Shown piece by piece: positions 26,091 through 35,208 of a stretch of DNA of 64,000 bases. The stretch is from JAHJQZ01 sp963667595 (GTDB lineage: Bacteria > Pseudomonadota > Alphaproteobacteria > Rhizobiales > Devosiaceae): positions 124,001 through 188,000 of the forward strand of contig CAXXWD010000010.1 in the NCBI GenBank assembly GCA_963667595.2, given 5' to 3'. The notes under the pieces are model-generated. The model worked only from the letters and a program-made list of their open reading frames with translations, ran no database searches and had not been told where the DNA came from. The position numbers and the translations under genes were made by a program. Position 1 is the first letter of the stretch; every line of letters begins with the position of its first letter.

Positions 26091-27485
26091 TCACGCCTTC
26101 AGCCACGCCTCCAGCGCCGCGAGTGCCCGCGAGGTAATGGCCAGCTTCTTGGCCTCGGCCTTGTCCTTGCCGCGCCAGCGTTTGATGCCTTCCGGTTTTG
26201 TGAGCGTCACCGGCGGGAACAGGCCGAAATTGACGTTCATCGGCTGGAAACTCCTCAGCGTCGCCGTTTCGTCGTTGAGATGGCCACCGGTGATGTGGCC
26301 GATCAGAGCGCCGAACGCCGTTTCCGGTGGCGGCAGGATGGCGGCGCGTCCCTGCCGTTCGGCGGCGGCAAAACGCCCGGCCATGAGACCGATGGCCGTC
26401 GATTCGACATAGCCCTCGACACCGGTGATCTGGCCGGCAAAGCGAAGGCGCGGTTCAGCTTTGAGTTTAAGATCGGGCCGCAACACTTTCGGTGAGTTGA
26501 GGAACGTATTGTGATGCAACCCGCCAAGCCGGGCGAATTCGGCATGTTCGAGACCGGGGATCATCCGCAAAGTCTCGGTCTGGCCGCCATATTTCATCTT
26601 GGTCTGGAACCCGACGATGTTCCATAGCGTGCCGAGCGCATTATCCTGACGTAACTGCACCACGGCATAAGGCGGCGTGTCCGGATCGCGCGGATTGGTC
26701 AGTCCGACCGGCTTCATCGGCCCGAACCGCAAGGTGTCGCGTCCGCGCGCCGCCATTTCCTCGATGGGCAGGCAGCCATCGAAATACGGCACCTTCTCCC
26801 ACGCGTGGAAGGCGTGTTTTTCGGCCGAAAGCAGAGCGTCGATAAAACGCGCGTACTCCGCTTCATTCATCGGACAGTTGAGATAGTCGGCACCGGTGCC
26901 GGACGGTCCGGGCTTGTCATAGCGCGACTGGGCCCAGACGATGTTGCGGTCGATTGAGTCGCCGTAAACGATCGGCGCGATGGCATCGAAAAAGGCGAGG
27001 GACTCCTCTCCCGTCACCGACTGGATCGCCCGGGCCAGCGGTTCGGAGGTCAAAGGACCGGTGGCGATAATGACCTCGCCCCATTCCTCGGGCGGCAGAC
27101 CGGTGATCTCGCCACGTTCGACGGTGATGAGAGGATGCGAAACGATCGCCTCGGTGACGGCGGCCGAGAAGCCGACTCGATCCACGGCCAACGCGCCGCC
27201 GGCGGGCAAGGCATGGCGATCCGCAACACTCATGATCAGCGATCCGGCGCGCCGCAGCTCCTCGTGCAACAGCCCGACGGCATTGCGGTCGCGGTCGTCG
27301 GACCGGAAACTGTTGGAACACACGAGTTCGGCCAGCCCATCGGTGACATGGGCCGGCGAACTGTTGGTCGGGCGCATTTCATGCAGGATGACGGGCACGC
27401 CACGGTTAGCCACCTGCCAGGCGGCTTCCGAGCCGGCGAGACCGCCGCCGATCACGTGAACAGACGAAGGGACTGGATTTGACAT
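26091..27485 (-). CDS. trmFO: tRNA (uracil-54-C5) methyltransferase TrmFO, folate- and FAD-dependent
   Basis: A 464-residue flavoprotein that makes ribothymidine at tRNA position 54 using methylene-tetrahydrofolate. The FAD-binding VIGGGLAGSEAAWQVA starts the protein, followed by ELVCSNSFRSDD containing the family cysteine, and the second family cysteine in YLNCPMNEAEY. Length matches the 440-470 usual in bacteria. A divergent GST gene follows 48 bases away; the shared promoter must lie there. Confidence 0.96.
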   Translation of the reverse strand: MSNPVPSSVHVIGGGLAGSEAAWQVANRGVPVILHEMRPTNSSPAHVTDGLAELVCSNSFRSDDRDRNAVGLLHEELRRAGSLIMSVADRHALPAGGALAVDRVGFSAAVTEAIVSHPLITVERGEITGLPPEEWGEVIIATGPLTSEPLARAIQSVTGEESLAFFDAIAPIVYGDSIDRNIVWAQSRYDKPGPSGTGADYLNCPMNEAEYARFIDALLSAEKHAFHAWEKVPYFDGCLPIEEMAARGRDTLRFGPMKPVGLTNPRDPDTPPYAVVQLRQDNALGTLWNIVGFQTKMKYGGQTETLRMIPGLEHAEFARLGGLHHNTFLNSPKVLRPDLKLKAEPRLRFAGQITGVEGYVESTAIGLMAGRFAAAERQGRAAILPPPETAFGALIGHITGGHLNDETATLRSFQPMNVNFGLFPPVTLTKPEGIKRWRGKDKAEAKKLAITSRALAALEAWLKA

Positions 27486-27533
27486 GCGTGGCTGTTATCA
27501 AGAGGCGTGCGATCGCGCAATCGGGAGATGGTG

Positions 27534-28160
27534 ATGCAGAAGCTGGTTTTATGGGGCCGCAACAGTTCGGCGAATGTGCAGAAAGTCATCTGGACGCTCG
27601 AGGAACTGGGACTCGACTATATCCGGAACGATGTCGGCGGGGCGTTCGGCGGGCTCGATACACCTGAATTCGGCCGGATGAATCCCAACAGGAAAATTCC
27701 CGTTTTGCAGGACGGCGACCTGACATTGTGGGAATCGAGCGCCATCGTGCGTTATCTGGCGGCGCAATATGGTGTGGGGTCTTTGTGGCCCGAAAAGGCC
27801 AGGGCCCGCGCTATCACGGATCAATGGGCCGACTGGTGCAACACCACTTTCCAGCCGGCCTGGCTCGAGGTCTTCGTGCAACTGGTGCGCGTTCCCGAGA
27901 ACAAGCGCGATGCCCAACTGCTCAAGACAAATGTCGATGCCACCAATGCCTGCTTTGCTCTGATCGACAGCGTGCTGGCGGATCGGGCGTTCCTTGCCGG
28001 CGATACGCTGAGCTATGCCGACATTCTCATCGGGGTGTCGCTTTATCGCTGGGCGCGGCTCGATGTCGAACGCATCGCCATGCCGCATGTCGATGCCTGG
28101 CACGCCCGGCTGCGTGAACGTCCCGGTTTCGTCAAGGGTGTCGAGATCGCCTACAGTTAA
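27534..28160 (+). CDS. Glutathione S-transferase family protein
   Basis: A 208-residue protein. The thioredoxin-like N-terminal domain has LVLWGRNSSANVQKVIWTLEE with the catalytic-position serine, cis-proline in NRKIPVLQD and glutathione-contact WESSAIVRYLA; an all-helical C-terminal domain follows. I start at ATG 27534, where GGGAG is 6 bases upstream; GTG 27507 and ATG 27528 are also in frame. Substrate is unknown. Confidence 0.92.
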   Translation: MQKLVLWGRNSSANVQKVIWTLEELGLDYIRNDVGGAFGGLDTPEFGRMNPNRKIPVLQDGDLTLWESSAIVRYLAAQYGVGSLWPEKARARAITDQWADWCNTTFQPAWLEVFVQLVRVPENKRDAQLLKTNVDATNACFALIDSVLADRAFLAGDTLSYADILIGVSLYRWARLDVERIAMPHVDAWHARLRERPGFVKGVEIAYS

Positions 28161-28217
28161 GGCGGTGCGACAAGCCAATCAAAACACCCGCCGCTCAGGG
28201 AATGCGAGACAAGAAAA

Positions 28218-28251
28218 AACCCGCCTTCCGGGAGGAGGAGGAAGGCGGGTT
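28218..28251 (-). terminator. Intrinsic terminator after the DUF1127 genes (minus strand)
   Basis: AACCCGCCTTCC and GGAAGGCGGGTT form a 12-bp stem with a 10-base loop; on the minus strand it is followed by TTTTCTTG. It lies about 95 bases beyond the stop of the first DUF1127 gene and marks the end of that transcript. Confidence 0.85.
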
Positions 28252-28345
28252 CCGGCGTGAGCCGGTTTTTCAGCGAGTGAAGGCGCCTTGTTGGGTCACA
28301 ACACTCGAATTGGCTTGTTTCGTTGCGACAGCCCTGGGTCGCAAC

Positions 28346-28495
28346 CTAGAATTGCGCCGCGTATTCGCGCGCAACGGTGTCGATATCGCCGCGTTTGATG
28401 CCGATATCGGCGAGCACGCGATTGTCGAGAGCTTCCAGCTGGTTAACGGTCCGCCGATAGGCGTTCCAACGGCGGAGGATCTTTTCCATAGTCAT
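28346..28495 (-). CDS. DUF1127 small protein, copy 1
   Basis: A 49-residue protein that I translated by hand: it begins MTMEKILRRWNAYRRT, continues with the family core LEALDNRVLADIGI and ends EYAAQF. DUF1127 proteins are short, arginine-rich and abundant in Rhizobiales; some have been linked to RNA-binding and nutrient or stress regulation. AGGAG lies 6 bases before the ATG. A paralogue with the same plan is 146 bases upstream, and a strong terminator lies downstream. The specific role of this copy is unknown. Confidence 0.9.
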   Translation of the reverse strand: MTMEKILRRWNAYRRTVNQLEALDNRVLADIGIKRGDIDTVAREYAAQF

Positions 28496-28641
28496 GATCT
28501 ACTCCTGTGTCCTTGTTTTAAAGCGGCCTTCGACCGGTCTTGGTCCTTGCTCGCTTTTGTCCGGGAGCGCGATAGCAGCTTAGTGCTTCACTACCGCGCT
28601 CTGGAGGTCTTGTTTCTGCATGATCGTTTACCGATCACGCA

Positions 28642-28791
28642 TTAGAGGTCGCTGACGTGAGCGCGAGCGATGCGCGGAATGTCGACGCGGGCGATGCCCA
28701 GATCGGTCAGCGAACGGTTGTCGAGAGCTTCAAGCTCACGGACGGTCTGCTGATAAGCATTCCAGCGACGAACGATTGTGCGGATACCCAT
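28642..28791 (-). CDS. DUF1127 small protein, copy 2
   Basis: A 49-residue protein, also read by hand: MGIRTIVRRWNAYQQT, core LEALDNRSLTDLGIARVDI, and ending HVSDL. It matches copy 1 in length and at most positions, so the pair is a tandem duplication with divergence in the C-terminal third. AAGGAG lies 7 bases before the ATG. A hairpin (GCGTGATCG/CGATCATGC) follows the stop but lacks a T-run, so some transcripts may read into copy 1. Confidence 0.9.
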   Translation of the reverse strand: MGIRTIVRRWNAYQQTVRELEALDNRSLTDLGIARVDIPRIARAHVSDL

Positions 28792-29448
28792 TTGTTTTCT
28801 CCTTTGCTTTGATGACCCTTATCTAGGATCAGTCGGTTTGAATGTGCAGTCCGTTTTTGCTCAACTCACCTATGCAGATATTGCGGGGCTCGGGCTGCGA
28901 AGGTTAACGAGGTCTTCACGCGCGGCATTCGTTGCCGCGAGCGACTGCAAAACCACCGGGCTTTTTCTAGTGAGCCCGCGATCCTGCTCTTGGTAAGTCA
29001 TGGTGTTTGCTAAGGCCGGCGAGCCGGCCATCGGCGTTCGGGGTTTCGCTACTGGCGATCGAACAGGCCGAGTGTCATGCGGCGCATGTCGGCGCCGGGA
29101 GCGGGGAAGGCATACGCCCCGCGATTGGCCTGTCCATTCGGTTCCCGGAAGGTTTCCGGGATTTCGGAATGGCGTTTTTCCTGCCAGACAACTCTTACAA
29201 ACATGGCTTGTCTCCGTTCCTGCGAAGGACAGGGGGACAAATGGCTGATTTGCGTCGATTCAGCTATGCGTCCCAGAGCAAACAAGACCTGCAACCGGTG
29301 CATGGCGATGTCGCCATTTCATCACATTGTGCCCAAAAGGCCGGAAAACCGGCAGAAAATGCGGCGTTTTCACGATTCCGGCGGTCGAATGGCCTTGCTC
29401 ACAAACCGGAAACTTCAGGCCGGGCACGCTTATGTTGCAATAATGCAA
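28792..29448. other. 657-base gap without a recognizable gene
   Basis: Between DUF1127 copy 2 and the uvrA stop I see no convincing reading frame: open frames here lack family motifs, ribosome sites and sensible codon patterns. The promoter for the DUF1127 pair must lie near 28800-28900. The rest could hold a small RNA or be decaying sequence; I cannot tell which. Confidence 0.5.
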
Positions 29449-32337
29449 CTACTCTGCGGCGCTCTCCAGCCCGGAAAACCGGCGCGTCATGATTTCCTTG
29501 AGGAATTTGCCGGTGTAGGAGCGCGGTTCTTCGATGATGTCCTCCGGCGTGCCCTGGGCAACGATCTCGCCGCCCTTGTCGCCGCCTTCGGGGCCGAGAT
29601 CGATCACCCAGTCCGAGGTCTTGATGACTTCGAGATTGTGCTCGATGACGACGACCGTATTGCCGGCATCGACCAGTTCGTGCAGCACCTCGAGCAGTTT
29701 GGCGACATCGTGGAAATGCAGGCCCGTGGTCGGCTCGTCGAGCATGTAGAGGGTGCGGCCGGTGGCGCGCTTGGACAGCTCCTTGCTCAGCTTGACGCGT
29801 TGCGCTTCGCCGCCCGAAAGGGTCGTGGCCGGCTGACCGACCTTGATATAGCCCAAGCCCACGCGTTGCAGGGTTACGAACTTGTCGCGGATGGCCGGCA
29901 CGGCGGCGAAAAAGTCGACCGCCTCGTCGACCGTCATGTCGAGGACATCGGAAATCGACTTGCCCTTGAACTGCACGTCCAGCGTCTCGCGATTGTAGCG
30001 CTGCCCCTTGCACACGTCGCAGGGCACATAAACGTCGGGCAAAAAGTGCATCTCGATCTTGAGGACGCCATCGCCCTCGCATTTTTCGCAGCGACCGCCC
30101 TTGACGTTGAACGAGAACCGCCCCGGACCGTAGCCGCGCGCCTTGGCCTCGGGCAGACCGGCGAACCATTCGCGGATCGGCGTGAAGGCGCCGGTATAGG
30201 TCGCCGGATTGGAGCGCGGGGTGCGTCCGATGGGCGACTGGTTGATATCGATGACCTTGTCGAGGAACTCGAGACCGGAAATGCCTTCATGCGGCGCCGG
30301 GTTGGTGCGGGCGCCATTGAGCCGCCGCGCCACTGCCTGATAAAGCGTATCAATAAAGAGCGTCGACTTGCCCGAACCGGACACGCCGGTCACCGATACG
30401 AACAGCCCGAGCGGAATATCCACCGAGACATGCTTGAGATTGTTGCCGGTCGCGCCACGGATGGAAAGCTGGCGCGTCGGATTGGGCGTGCGCCGTTCTT
30501 CGGGCAGTGGAATGGCGAGGCGTCCGGAAAGATATTTGCCGGTCAGACTGTCGGGGTGGGCGAGAATATCGGACGGCGTGCCCTCGGCGACGATATGGCC
30601 GCCATTGACGCCGGCGCCCGGCCCGATATCGACGACATAGTCCGCCGTCAGGATGGCATCCTCGTCGTGTTCGACGACGATGACGGTGTTGCCGAGGTCC
30701 CTCAACCGTCTCAGCGTTTCGAGAAGCCGGGCATTGTCGCGCTGATGCAGCCCGATCGACGGTTCGTCGAGCACGTAGAGCACGCCGGTCAGGCCGGACC
30801 CGATCTGGCTGGCGAGGCGGATACGCTGGCTCTCGCCGCCCGACAGTGAGCCGGAATTGCGCGAAAGCGTCAGATATTCGAGTCCCACATCGTTGAGAAA
30901 GGTGAGCCGCTCGCGGATTTCCTTGAGGATGCGCTCGCCGATCTGCATCTGCGTCGGATTGAGCTTGGGGGGAAGCTCTTCGAACCAGCGCGACGCCTCG
31001 CGGATCGACATGTCGGCGACCTGGCCGATATGCAGGCCGGCGATCTTGACCGCCAGCGCCTCGGGTTTGAGGCGAAACCCGTTGCAGGCCTCGCACGGCG
31101 CCGTGGACATGTAGCGCTCGATTTCCTCGCGCACGCCGGCACTGTCGGTTTCACGATAGCGCCGGCTGAGATTGCCGATAATGCCCTCGAAGGGCTTGGT
31201 GGTCTTATAGGTCCTGAGCCCGTCATCATAGACGAAATGGATCGGCGTCTTGCCGGTGCCGTAGAGCAGGGCGGTTTGCGCCCCCACCGGCAGATCGGCA
31301 AAGGCCGTGCCCATGGAACCGCCGAAATGCTTCACGACCGCATCCATGGTCTGGTTGTAATAGGCGGCCGACGAGCGTGACCAGGGCACAAGAGCGCCAT
31401 CCCGGAGCGACAGGGAGGTGTCGGGCACGACGAGATCGGCGTCGATCTTCATTTCCGCGCCCAGACCGCCGCAGACGGGGCAGGCACCGAACGGATTGTT
31501 GAACGAGAACAGGCGCGGCTCGATCTCGGCGATGGTGAACCCGGAAACCGGGCAGGCGAACTTTTCCGAAAAGACGATGCGCTCCGGTTCCGACTGCCCC
31601 TCTTTCAGGTCGGCCAGTTCGGCGATGGCGATGCCATCGGCCAGCCCGAGCGCGGTCTCGAAACTGTCGGCAAGGCGCGTCGCCAGGTCGGGGCCGACAA
31701 CGATTCGGTCGACCACCACTTCGATATCGTGCTTGATCTTCTTGTCGAGGGCAGGGGCGTCTTCGATCTCGTAGAAGGTCCCGTCGATCTTGACGCGCTG
31801 GAAACCGCGCTTCATCAGATCGTTGAGTTCTTTTTTGTATTCGCCCTTGCGGCCCCGGACCATCGGCGCCAGCAGGTAAAGGCGCGTGCCGTCGGCAAGG
31901 GCCAGCACCTTGTCGACCATCTGCGACACGGTCTGGCTTTCGATCGGCAGGCCGGTGGCCGGCGAATAGGGAATGCCGACGCGCGCGAACAGAAGGCGCA
32001 GGTAATCGTGGATCTCGGTGACGGTCCCCACGGTCGAACGCGGGTTGCGCGACGTGGTTTTCTGCTCGATGGAAATGGCCGGAGAAAGCCCGTCGATCTG
32101 CTCGACATCGGGCTTTTGCATCATCTCTAGGAACTGGCGGGCATAGGCCGAAAGCGATTCGACGTAACGCCGCTGTCCTTCGGCATAGATGGTGTCGAAG
32201 GCGAGCGAGGATTTGCCCGAGCCGGACAATCCGGTCATGACGATCAGCTTGTCGCGCGGCAGCCTCAAATCGATGGACTTGAGATTGTGCTCTTTCGCAC
32301 CACGGATGACGATTTCGCGGTTGCTGTTCTCAGACAT
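29449..32337 (-). CDS. uvrA: Excinuclease ABC subunit UvrA
   Basis: A 962-residue damage-recognition ATPase of nucleotide excision repair. Both ABC modules are complete: Walker A GLSGSGKSSL and GVSGSGKSTL, signatures LSGGE in each half, and zinc modules with CPVCGGLG and CEKCEGDG ... CDVC. The frame opens 34 codons earlier, but ATG 32337 (MSENSNREIVIRGAKEHNL) is the family start. A LexA box lies 58-72 bases upstream, so the gene should be SOS-inducible. Divergent from ssb with a small gene between. Confidence 0.98.
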   Translation of the reverse strand: MSENSNREIVIRGAKEHNLKSIDLRLPRDKLIVMTGLSGSGKSSLAFDTIYAEGQRRYVESLSAYARQFLEMMQKPDVEQIDGLSPAISIEQKTTSRNPRSTVGTVTEIHDYLRLLFARVGIPYSPATGLPIESQTVSQMVDKVLALADGTRLYLLAPMVRGRKGEYKKELNDLMKRGFQRVKIDGTFYEIEDAPALDKKIKHDIEVVVDRIVVGPDLATRLADSFETALGLADGIAIAELADLKEGQSEPERIVFSEKFACPVSGFTIAEIEPRLFSFNNPFGACPVCGGLGAEMKIDADLVVPDTSLSLRDGALVPWSRSSAAYYNQTMDAVVKHFGGSMGTAFADLPVGAQTALLYGTGKTPIHFVYDDGLRTYKTTKPFEGIIGNLSRRYRETDSAGVREEIERYMSTAPCEACNGFRLKPEALAVKIAGLHIGQVADMSIREASRWFEELPPKLNPTQMQIGERILKEIRERLTFLNDVGLEYLTLSRNSGSLSGGESQRIRLASQIGSGLTGVLYVLDEPSIGLHQRDNARLLETLRRLRDLGNTVIVVEHDEDAILTADYVVDIGPGAGVNGGHIVAEGTPSDILAHPDSLTGKYLSGRLAIPLPEERRTPNPTRQLSIRGATGNNLKHVSVDIPLGLFVSVTGVSGSGKSTLFIDTLYQAVARRLNGARTNPAPHEGISGLEFLDKVIDINQSPIGRTPRSNPATYTGAFTPIREWFAGLPEAKARGYGPGRFSFNVKGGRCEKCEGDGVLKIEMHFLPDVYVPCDVCKGQRYNRETLDVQFKGKSISDVLDMTVDEAVDFFAAVPAIRDKFVTLQRVGLGYIKVGQPATTLSGGEAQRVKLSKELSKRATGRTLYMLDEPTTGLHFHDVAKLLEVLHELVDAGNTVVVIEHNLEVIKTSDWVIDLGPEGGDKGGEIVAQGTPEDIIEEPRSYTGKFLKEIMTRRFSGLESAAE

Positions 32338-32673
32338 TGGGCGATCCGGCAAGTTTGGAGAGCCGTCGCATGATAGTGCGGACGACAACGACAGGAACAT
32401 AGACAGAACATTAAAACCGAAGTCAAGCGGCTCCGACACGCTCCGATCAAGATAGACGGGTAAATCCCGTCCGGCACTGGCCTAATGCCGACTGATGACA
32501 AATGCTGGCAGGAGCGAAGAATCACTGGCGCGCTTTTGGCAGGATCCGCCGGTTTGAACCGCCAGATCCTGATATCTTGCCGGGGCGTCCGCATTGGAAA
32601 ACCGTTCCGCCGACATGCCGACACGACGCGCCGGATAGACAGGTCCGGACGCCGATATGCCCCAAGGCCGGTT
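32338..32673. other. uvrA upstream region
   Basis: These 336 bases contain the uvrA promoter with its LexA box (32395-32409). No gene or other repeat is apparent in the rest. Confidence 0.5.
32395..32409 (-). promoter_or_regulatory. LexA (SOS) box upstream of uvrA
   Basis: On the plus strand the site reads GAAC-ATAGACA-GAAC, which is GTTC-N7-GTTC on the coding strand, the direct-repeat LexA operator of Alphaproteobacteria. It lies about 58 bases before the uvrA start codon. An independent copy of the same spacing precedes ssb. Confidence 0.85.
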
Positions 32674-32868
32674 TCAGCGCGTCGGTGCGGTCCGCAGGTT
32701 GTACCGGAGGGCGATTTCCGCCTTTTCGTCCGCGGGCAGGGAGGTGAAATAGCTCTTCCACCCCGGGCAGAAACTAATGTGCCAGCGCCAGAAACGTCCG
32801 GCAAAGGACTTGGGCGCCTTGTCGTATTTTGCCCGCAAGGGACAATTGCTGCAATTGTTCTCGCTCAT
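32674..32868 (-). CDS. Small cysteine-containing protein of unknown function
   Basis: A 64-residue protein starting MSENNCSNCPLRAKYDKAPKSF. It has a CxxC pair (C6, C9) and a third cysteine in HISFCPGWK, plus many aromatic residues (FAGRFWRWH). The frame is open further upstream, but ATG 32868 gives the compact conserved-looking core. The three cysteines and a histidine could bind a metal ion; that is inference. It lies between uvrA and ssb, on the uvrA strand, and I do not recognize its family. Confidence 0.65.
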   Translation of the reverse strand: MSENNCSNCPLRAKYDKAPKSFAGRFWRWHISFCPGWKSYFTSLPADEKAEIALRYNLRTAPTR

Positions 32869-33330
32869 TACGGAATTCCTGACTTTTTGTATCGGGTAAA
32901 CAAGATAATTCGGGTTCGGTTCGATCAGGTTGGCGGTGTCGCGACGGTATGCGAAAATGCGAATACTTTCATTTCGCAAGCAACGACGCGGCCGCAAGAA
33001 CCGAAGCACCCGTTTTGACTTGGTCAGAACGTTCGTCGCCCTAGCCATATAGGTTGCGACATTGGGAAATCCAGTCCCACCCGGACCACGGGATGGTTTG
33101 TGCGATATCGGAAGATGCGCGCGGCAGAGTATTGCCGGAGATCCGCGCTACGGGGCCAATTGACAAACGAAACCGTCTTTGCGAACATAACAGGAACAAA
33201 CTGAGCGGGCTGGCCGCAACCTGTGGACGTGTGTGCTTTGTTGTTCGTGACGACGGTCTTGGCGCTGGAAAGCCGACAGGTCGCGCGCTAGAACCGCGGC
33301 GCGGTAACCGGATTTCGGAAGGAAGAACCC
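32869..33330. other. ssb upstream region
   Basis: 462 bases separating the small cysteine protein and ssb. The only element I can name is the LexA box at 33183-33197. Longer open frames overlapping it run into ssb in another frame and are not real. Confidence 0.5.
33183..33197 (+). promoter_or_regulatory. LexA (SOS) box upstream of ssb
   Basis: GAAC-ATAACAG-GAAC, the alphaproteobacterial LexA direct repeat read from the complementary strand (GTTC-N7-GTTC). It lies about 134 bases before the ssb start codon. The match to the uvrA box, including ATA as the first spacer bases, supports both. Confidence 0.8.
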
Positions 33331-33801
33331 ATGGCTGGGAGCGTCAACAAGGTCATTCTCATCGGCAATCTCGGCGCCGATCCGGAAATACGGACCACCC
33401 AGGATGGTCGGCCGATCGTCAATCTCAGGATTGCGACGTCCGAAAGCTGGCGCGACCGCAATTCGGGCGAACGTCGGGAACGGACCGAGTGGCACCGCGT
33501 GGTGATCTTCAACGAAGGGCTGGCCAAGATTGCCGAGCAGTATCTGAGGAAGGGCTCCAAGGTCTATATCGAGGGTCAGCTTCAGACGCGCAAATGGCAG
33601 GATCAGTCCGGGCAGGACCGCTATTCGACCGAAATCGTGCTGCAGGGATTCAATTCGGCCCTGACCATGCTCGACGGACGTGGCGAGGGGGGCGACAGCG
33701 GTTTTTCGGGGCCGCGCGCGATGGGCGAGCAGAGCCGGCCGTCTGCCTCGAATGCGCCGGCCTTCGATCCGGGTGGCATGGATGACGATATCCCCTTCTG
33801 A
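33331..33801 (+). CDS. ssb: Single-stranded DNA-binding protein
   Basis: A 156-residue protein with an OB fold (about 1-110: NKVILIGNLGADPE, EWHRVVIFNE, LRKGSKVYIEGQLQTRKWQD) that coats single-stranded DNA, and a disordered tail ending in the protein-interaction tip DDDIPF. Length is normal. Upstream LexA box suggests SOS induction, together with divergent uvrA, an arrangement conserved across many bacteria. Confidence 0.98.
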   Translation: MAGSVNKVILIGNLGADPEIRTTQDGRPIVNLRIATSESWRDRNSGERRERTEWHRVVIFNEGLAKIAEQYLRKGSKVYIEGQLQTRKWQDQSGQDRYSTEIVLQGFNSALTMLDGRGEGGDSGFSGPRAMGEQSRPSASNAPAFDPGGMDDDIPF

Positions 33802-34054
33802 TAAGGCGGCGTCATGAAAACCTTGTCTTCATATCGGATAGACCTTGTGTGAAGAGCCGGACCTGGTCCCGAAAACGGGGCGGGACGGCTCGGCAAAAAA
33901 CACATCGTTTGGTGCGACACGGCAGCCGTCGGTCGCGCGCGTCTGATTTGAGGAGCATCCGTATCAGCCAAGCATGATCTGCTTTGGGGGATGCCTGAAC
34001 AAGGAGAGCGGTGGTGTGCCGACTGACGGCACCGGCCATCGTAAAAAAACAAAC

Positions 34055-34558
34055 ATGAACATCATTATCCGCGACGAGCGGAAGGGCGATGAAACCGTCA
34101 TCGCCGCGATCACGACGGCGGCCTTCAAGACCATCGCCGAGGCCAGCGGAACCGAATCCGCCATCATCGACGCCTTGAGGGCGGCGAAGGCGCTGACCAT
34201 TTCACTGGTGGCCGAAAAGGACGGCGAGATCGTCGGTCATGTCGCTTTCTCGCCGGCGACGCTCGACGACTTCACCGGTTGGTATGGGCTCGGCCCGGTC
34301 GCGGTTCGTCCCGACCTGCACCATCAGGGCATCGGCTCCGCCCTGATCGAAAAGGGGCTTGCCCGGCTTGAAGCCTTGGGCGCATCCGGCTGCGTGGTGG
34401 TCGGCGACCCGAACTATTACGCGCGATTCGGTTTCCGGTCGCGTGACGGGCTGGTTTGCGACGGCGTGCCGATGGAAAACACCATGGCGCTCGGGTTCGG
34501 ATCGGCCGAGCCCAGGGGAACGATGGGGTTCCATCCGGCCTTCTTCACCGCGTCCTGA
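34055..34558 (+). CDS. GNAT-family N-acetyltransferase (YhbS-like)
   Basis: A 167-residue acetyltransferase. The CoA site is VAVRPDLHHQGIGSALIEKGL, followed by CVVVGDPNYYARFGF, a combination seen in YhbS-type proteins. I start at ATG 34055; the frame is open 27 codons upstream without a ribosome site. In other Rhizobiales this ssb-gyrA interval often holds marC instead. Substrate unknown. Confidence 0.88.
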   Translation: MNIIIRDERKGDETVIAAITTAAFKTIAEASGTESAIIDALRAAKALTISLVAEKDGEIVGHVAFSPATLDDFTGWYGLGPVAVRPDLHHQGIGSALIEKGLARLEALGASGCVVVGDPNYYARFGFRSRDGLVCDGVPMENTMALGFGSAEPRGTMGFHPAFFTAS

Positions 34559-34623
34559 CCCGGAGCCTTCAGGGGGAGAGCGAAAAGACCGATCCTTGTG
34601 GATCGCTGTTTCCCAAAACGCTC

Positions 34624-34664
34624 AAAAAAAGACGCCGGGGCGATCTTCGACCCGGCGTTTTTTC
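34624..34664. terminator. Bidirectional intrinsic terminator
   Basis: ACGCCGGG and CCCGGCGT form the stem, with a run of A's before and TTTTTT after, so it can stop transcripts from both sides. It lies between the convergent acetyltransferase gene and the secreted-protein gene. Confidence 0.88.
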
Positions 34665-34677
34665 AAATCCGGCGATG

Positions 34678-35208
34678 TCAGGATTTCTTTTCGAGCGGCA
34701 CGTCGGCGGTCAGTTTCTTGCCTGAATCGACGTCGGTGACCTGTGCCTTGACCATGATGTAGTCGTCTCTGAGACCGAGCCCGACAATGATGTCGTAGGC
34801 TTCGTTGGTTTCGTCGTCCACCGGGCGCATGTTAAAATCGATGCCGGACCCGTTGCGTCGGCCGATGGCGACGACTTTGTCGATGACGTTCGAACTGCCG
34901 GTCGCTTCGAAACGGTTGCGTTCCTCGATATAGCCGAGGGTGCCGTAGAGCGAGATCGCGCCACCGGCCATGGCGCATTGTCCGTTGAACTGCACCCGCG
35001 TTGGCGACGATCTGGAAACAGTCAGCTTGCACTTGACCGATTCCGCGTTGTCTCCGGTGCCGAAACTGCCGCGGCCCTGCCACTGGCCGACATAGGACTG
35101 CAACAGATCGAGATCTCTTTGCGCCGCAATGGCCGACCCGGCCGGGATTATTGCGACGGCAAGCACGAGGGCTGCGAGAGCGGGACGAAAGGAAAAGCGG
35201 GAACTCAT
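34678..35208 (-). CDS. Secreted protein of unknown function, partner of the RND exporter
   Basis: A 176-residue protein with a clear signal peptide (charged start, hydrophobic ALAALVLAVAI, cleavage near AIAA at about residue 29). The mature part, beginning RDLDLLQSYVGQWQGRGSF, looks like a single beta-rich barrel such as lipocalin-like proteins, but I do not recognize a named family. Its start overlaps the stop of the RND gene by 4 bases (ATGA), so they form one operon, and a periplasmic lipid- or substrate-binding job beside the exporter is plausible. Confidence 0.75.
   Translation of the reverse strand: MSSRFSFRPALAALVLAVAIIPAGSAIAAQRDLDLLQSYVGQWQGRGSFGTGDNAESVKCKLTVSRSSPTRVQFNGQCAMAGGAISLYGTLGYIEERNRFEATGSSNVIDKVVAIGRRNGSGIDFNMRPVDDETNEAYDIIVGLGLRDDYIMVKAQVTDVDSGKKLTADVPLEKKS

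Noticed and set aside
29077..30849. 590-codon open frame on the plus strand over the end of uvrA
   Set aside because: Antisense to uvrA for most of its length and without family features; the part in the gap has no start signal.
32674..32868. Toxin-antitoxin component
   Set aside because: No partner gene overlaps or adjoins it and no toxin or antitoxin motif is visible.
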